The position numbers and the translations under genes are program-made. Below the pieces are notes generated by a model. That model saw only the letters and a program-made list of their open reading frames with translations, did no database searches and was not told where the DNA came from. Positions 59,846 through 64,000 of a stretch of DNA of 64,000 nt are shown here, one piece after another. Origin of the DNA: DASRDB01 sp035652815 (lineage in GTDB: Bacteria > Chloroflexota > Ktedonobacteria > Ktedonobacterales > Ktedonobacteraceae); assembly GCA_035652815.1 (NCBI GenBank), contig DASRDB010000022.1, positions 62,001 to 126,000 of the forward strand, given 5' to 3'. Each line of letters opens with the position of its first letter. Within the stretch, counting starts at the first letter, position 1.

Positions 59846-62734
59846 ATGGATCAAGAAAGCTTACATTTTCTTATGAGCCAATTACCAACCGGAACCATTA
59901 CATTACTCTTTACCGATATTGAGGGGTCAACACAATTGCTTCAGCAGTTGGGGAAGGACTATGCCCCGGTTCTTGCGGAGTGCAGAGACCTGTTACGTTC
60001 GGCGTTTGAACAGTGGAACGGCTACGAGGTGGATACGCAGGGGGATGCCTTTTTTGTAGTGTTTGCGCGAGCGACCGATGCGATTGGGGCCGCGATAGAC
60101 GCCCAATGCGCATTAGCAAACCATTCATAGCCGCAAGATGTAGCGGTGCGCGTGCGAAAGGGTTTGCATACGGGCGAGCCGACGCGGGTTTCTGAAGGAT
60201 ATGTGGGCATAGATGTACATCAGGTGGCGCGTGTCATGAACGCTGCGCATGGCGAACAGGTGTTGCTTTCACAGACCACTCGCGATCTTGTAGTTGATCG
60301 GCTTCCCTATGGGGTGAGTTTACGTGATATGGGGGAGCATCGCCTCAAAGATTTGCAGCGTCCCAGCCATCTTTTCCAGTTGGTCATCGAGGGATTGCTT
60401 TCTGAATTCCCCCCGCTCAAGACGCTCAACGCTTATCCAAATAATCTGCCGGTCCAGGTGACTTCGCTGATTGGACGAGAGAAAGAGATTGCTGCGCTTA
60501 GCCAGTTGTTGCAGCGTGAAGATGTGCGGCTGGTGACATTAACGGGGCCGGGAGGTATTGGGAAAACGCGGCTGGCTTTGCAGGTTGCGGCTGAGTTAAG
60601 TGACCAATTTGCCAATGGCCTCTATTTTGTAGACCTTGCATCTTTGAGCGAGCCAGCCGATGTGATCCCCGCTATTGGTCAGACGTTGGGACTGCGCGAG
60701 GAGGAACATCGTTCCCCTATTGATGTGCTTAAAGAGAAGTTGAACCAGCAGGGCATTCTCTTGTTGCTCGACAACTTCGAGCAAGTGATTAGCGCGGCAG
60801 TACAGGTAGCTAACCTGCTTGCAGCATGTCCAATGCTGAAAATGATAGTAACAAGCCGTGAGGTACTGCGTATACGAGGCGAGTATGAATTTGCCGTCCC
60901 GCCGCTCTCGCTACCTGATCCTGATACTGTATCTGACCCGGCAATGCTTTCACAATATGAATCTGTGTCATTGTTTGTCCAGTGTACAACGGCAGTGAAA
61001 CCGAATTTTCAGTTGACAAAGGAGAATGCCCCGGTTATTGCAAGAATCGTTACCTGCCTGGATGGCCTGCCGTTGGCTATCGAGCTTGCCGCCGCTCGCA
61101 TGAAGCTACTATCACCGGAAGCTCTGCTGGCGCGGTTGGGCCAGAGACTGCAAGTATTGACGGGCGGAACTCGTGATACGGTGGCGCGCCAGCAGACGCT
61201 GCGTAACACGATTGAGTGGAGTTATAACCTGCTGAATGCCGAGGAGCAAAAGCTTTTTCGCATGCTTGCGGTCTTTGCGGATGGCTGTGTGTTTGAGGCG
61301 ATAGAGCAGGTCTGCGTGCTTCCAGGTGAAAATGATGATGTTCTTGCTATTCTGGCTTCGTTGCTTGATAAAAGTCTGATCCGGCGCAAAGAGGAAGAAG
61401 AGAGTTCGCGTTTCTCCATGCTGGAAACTATTCGCGAATATGGCCTGGAGATGCTTGCGGCCAGTGGAGAACAGGAAACAGTACGTGAAGCCTGGGCTGC
61501 CTATTTGCTTGAGTTCGTGGAGCAAGCAAATCAAGCGTTGGATGGGACGGAGTATGGCGTGTATCTGAAGCGGCTGGATCAGGAGCATGACAATATTCGC
61601 TCTGTCATGCAATGGTTGCTCGAGGAGAAGAGCAGGAAGGAACAGGCCTTACGTCTGGGAGGAGCAATGCGCGCCTACTGGTACGGACGAGGCTATTTTA
61701 GCGAGGGACGAGATTTCCTGGAACAGGCTCTGCAAGAAAGTACGCAGGTCGATACGGCTATACAGGCGCAAGCTATCTATGCCGCAGCCCGCTTAAACGA
61801 GGCTTTAGGAGACCTGCAACGCACTGAAATACTCCTTGAGCAATGCCTGCGACTCTATCAGACGCTTGGGAATACAGAGCGGGTCGCTTATTCGCTCCAC
61901 CTGCAAGCGGATGTAGCATGGAGGAGAGGAAATCTTACTGAATCACGCACAAAGGGAGAGGAGGCGCTGGCCCTGTTCGAGAACATCGGTGACAGGGCCG
62001 CGAGAGCTGTATTACTGTCGCATCTTGGTGTACTGGCCATCGATCAGGCAGATTACACTCGCACTCAGACGCTTCTCGAAGAAAGCCTGGCAATCAATAA
62101 GGAATTTGGCGATACAAGTAGCATCGCTGATGACCTTTTCAATCTTGCGCGTATGTATTATTTCTCCGGTCGCGACCTCGAACAGGCCCGCAAGTTGCTC
62201 GAAGAAAGTTACGCCTTGTATAGCTCCTTAGATGATAAAGAAAGCATTGCCTATTGTCTACACCTGTTTGGCCTTTTAGACTTTGAACAGGGACATATTG
62301 AATCAGCACGCACACAGATCGAACAGTCGCTAAAGCATTTCCAGGAGATGAGACAAAGACACGGCACAGCTTTAGCAACTGCCAGTCTGGCAAAGATGCT
62401 GGTTGCGCAGGGGGAGTATGCGCGGGCAAACGACTTCTATCGAGAGAGTATGGCCCTGGCAACCTCGGCGGATGATAAGCTCATTATTGCGCCAGGCCTG
62501 GAAGGGCTGGTGCGTGTCGCAGCAAAGCTCGGGCAGTACGAGAAAGCTGCGCGATTGGCTGGTGCGGCAGAGGCGTTGCGAAAGTCCCTCCAGTTTCCAA
62601 TGCCGGTGGTTGAGCGGGCAGCTTATCTGCAAACGTTAAACGAGATACGGGCCTCTCTGGGAACGCAGATTTTTGATGGACATTGGGCAAGCGGACAAGA
62701 GATGGATTTGGATCAGGTTTTGCAAAATGTATGA
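59846..62734 (+). pseudogene. Cyclase-like / NB-ARC ATPase / TPR protein broken by one in-frame stop
   Basis: One frame spans 962 codons with a single TAG at 60128-60130. The N-terminal piece has TITLLFTDIEGSTQLLQQLG and DTQGDAFFVVFARATDAIGA. After the stop, the same frame continues with PQDVAVRVRKGLHTGEPTRV, then the NB-ARC ATPase (LTLTGPGGIGKTRLAL P-loop region, LLLLDNFEQVIS Walker B) and TPR-like repeats to the end. The paralogue at 3304-6462 has HPWPEHVAVR at this point, so a TGG Trp codon probably became TAG. A GTG at 60146 could start the second part. No LuxR domain is present at the C-terminus. Confidence 0.85.
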
Positions 62735-62853
62735 GCCGCTTTCATGCTTGACCTGTAATTTCTAGACCTCTTTACGACCTCTGTGAAATTCATTAACCCC
62801 GCTTTATAAGGGTCTTCCTTTACGTTAGACGCTCAATTTATCAATCCAGCCGT

Positions 62854-62882
62854 TTGAATATATCAACATTTTCTGGTACACT
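62854..62882 (+). promoter_or_regulatory. Candidate promoter of the zinc-ribbon gene
   Basis: TTGAAT (62854-62859) and TACACT (62877-62882) are separated by 17 bases, 79 bases before the start codon. Both hexamers match the consensus at four of six positions. Confidence 0.5.
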
Positions 62883-62961
62883 ATTGCTTGGAAACTTCAT
62901 TAAAAGCAAACAATCAGTTAGCAGTACTTCTCTAGCTCTCTGCTCTTTTTTGGGGGATATT

Positions 62962-64000
62962 ATGTATAAATGCACTGGTTGTGGCGCGGAATTGCCATTG
63001 AATGCTCGCTTTTGTGGTAGTTGTGGACGTTTAGTAGGAGCAACAGAGAACGCTCAAGAATTGACGAGCCCATCGGACGTCAATCTTTTGACGATGCCAT
63101 CAACTCCCCCCTTTTTTAGCAATCCTTCTCTGGAGTCTGATATTACCGTCCGGCACAGTGAGCCGCCGGTGAATCAGGATCAGGCATTCACCGATAAGCA
63201 GACTGATGAGAACTATCGTGTGATACCTGATTTTCCTTTACCCCTGTTTCCGGCGGGAGGTGGTCAGGCAGCGGGCAACAACGCGCCGTTTGTGCATGGT
63301 ACTCCGCAGGTAGGAGAGGTTCCTGCTGTTCAAGGGACGCCTGCTCAGGGTGCTTTGCAACAGCCCCAACCTGCTTCCTGGCAGCAACCGGCCCATCCTC
63401 AACAAGCGCCCTCGATGATGCCGCATCCCTCGTCTGTACAAGAGCAACCCCAGGGAGTTCATTTTCAGAATCATCCCTCGCCAACTCAGCCTGTCCATCC
63501 TCCTATTCATCATGATCCAAAGCATCCACACCCTCTGCGTCATCCACATCATCCACTACAGCAGACTCAGATAGGCGGGCGTAGCAAGCGCTTACGACAG
63601 GCGCATCACTCTGGCACACATACAGTAGCGGGTATCGCCACAAAGTGGATTATATTAGTGGTCACAGGTATTGTTGTACTGGTAATCAGTGGGGTGTTGA
63701 TTGTCCTCGCTTCTCCCCCAGCGCTTTCTCTCGTAGGCAGTAGTAGCGTCCCTGCCGGTGCGGTGATGCATGTGCATGGAAGCCATTTCACCTCTGGAGG
63801 TCATGTCACTTTTACTGTGGATAAAAATGTACCTGTTCATGTGGTGAACAATCCGGCGAGCGCCAGAGGTCATGCGGTACAGATGGCTGCTCTGGCTGGT
63901 GGTGCTGCCGATATTGCGCAGCTAGCGAACCTGCAGCAGCAGAGGGTAGCCTCTAATGATTCCGTGGCGGTAGGCGCGGATGGCAGTTTTGATGCCTATC
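62962..64000 (+). CDS. Zinc-ribbon, single-pass membrane protein with outer Ig-like region (3' end outside window)
   Basis: The frame is open from ATG 62962, after TTGGGGGAT, to the window edge (346 codons seen). Residues 1-25 form a zinc ribbon (YKCTGCGAELPL, then FCGSCGRL; CxxC-x11-CxxC). A 190-residue linker rich in Pro, Gln and His follows (for example HPPIHHDPKHPHPLRHPHHP). One helix comes next (KWIILVVTGIVVLVISGVLI, about residue 235). Beyond it is a beta-rich outside part beginning with LVGSSSVPAGAVMHVHGSHF, which resembles IPT/TIG-type or IgG-like folds. Similar zinc-ribbon membrane proteins are common in Chloroflexota; function unknown. Confidence 0.75.
   Translation, partial: MYKCTGCGAELPLNARFCGSCGRLVGATENAQELTSPSDVNLLTMPSTPPFFSNPSLESDITVRHSEPPVNQDQAFTDKQTDENYRVIPDFPLPLFPAGGGQAAGNNAPFVHGTPQVGEVPAVQGTPAQGALQQPQPASWQQPAHPQQAPSMMPHPSSVQEQPQGVHFQNHPSPTQPVHPPIHHDPKHPHPLRHPHHPLQQTQIGGRSKRLRQAHHSGTHTVAGIATKWIILVVTGIVVLVISGVLIVLASPPALSLVGSSSVPAGAVMHVHGSHFTSGGHVTFTVDKNVPVHVVNNPASARGHAVQMAALAGGAADIAQLANLQQQRVASNDSVAVGADGSFDAY

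Overview
The window looks like a chromosomal segment of a free-living, metabolically versatile bacterium. Several traits suggest Chloroflexota, most likely the Ktedonobacteria: two long AfsR/SARP-type signalling proteins that start with a class III cyclase-like domain, several NarL-type two-component pairs, an F420-type luciferase-like oxidoreductase, a PP2C phosphatase, and dispersed intergenic inverted repeats built on a GTCATCCTGAGCGC core. This assignment is an inference from gene content. There is no rRNA gene; the only RNA gene is one tRNA-His. No phage, insertion sequence, CRISPR array or replication origin was seen.

Layout. 0-3 kb: a cut-off membrane protein, a YCII-like protein, a Nudix hydrolase, a CPBP protease-like protein and a small membrane protein. 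3.3-6.5 kb: a 1052-residue cyclase-like/ATPase/TPR/LuxR regulator. 7.2-13 kb: sensor kinase, response regulator, ABC exporter and a DUF4097-like anchored protein. 13.2-15.4 kb: a luciferase-like oxidoreductase and two membrane proteins. 15.4-18.3 kb: a TetR repressor divergent from a P450-SDR operon, with a perfect operator palindrome between. 18.3-22.7 kb: CAP-domain lipoprotein, PP2C phosphatase, UspA, a methyltransferase and a glutamine amidotransferase. 23-28.5 kb: carbohydrate genes (UgpC-type ATPase, membrane glycosyltransferase, GH57 glucan enzyme). 28.9-33.1 kb: an SGNH hydrolase and a second two-component pair. 33.2-38 kb: an NAD-binding protein, then a small membrane protein-ABC ATPase-permease operon divergent from an ABC-like/LytTR fusion regulator. 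38-42 kb: a GAF-PAS-adenylate cyclase, and a GNAT acetyltransferase paired with a histone-deacetylase-like amidohydrolase. 42-51.2 kb: core metabolism (sucCD, phosphohexomutase, phosphopentomutase, PPi-type phosphofructokinase, nucleoside hydrolase). 51.3-54.5 kb: serine acetyltransferase, a three-gene set with ApbE and a ferric-reductase-like membrane protein, and tRNA-His. 54.7-56.4 kb: a decayed toxin-antitoxin patch. 56.4-59.7 kb: TetR, YndJ-like, TIGR01777 epimerase and HAD-like genes. 59.8-62.7 kb: a second cyclase-like/ATPase/TPR regulator broken by one in-frame stop. 62.96 kb to the edge: a zinc-ribbon membrane protein cut by the window end.

The best candidates for something little described are: (1) the locus at 36 kb, where a degenerate ABC ATPase fused to a LytTR domain faces an operon of a 58-residue glycine-rich membrane protein and an ABC-2 exporter; (2) a short conserved leader-like element placed before two unrelated genes at 9.5 and 13.2 kb; (3) six copies of an intergenic hairpin family whose arms differ between copies yet stay paired; (4) the HEPN/MNT remnant in which the toxin is frameshifted while the antitoxin is intact. 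Many starts were moved from the longest reading frame to an internal codon with a clear ribosome-binding site; these choices are stated in each entry.
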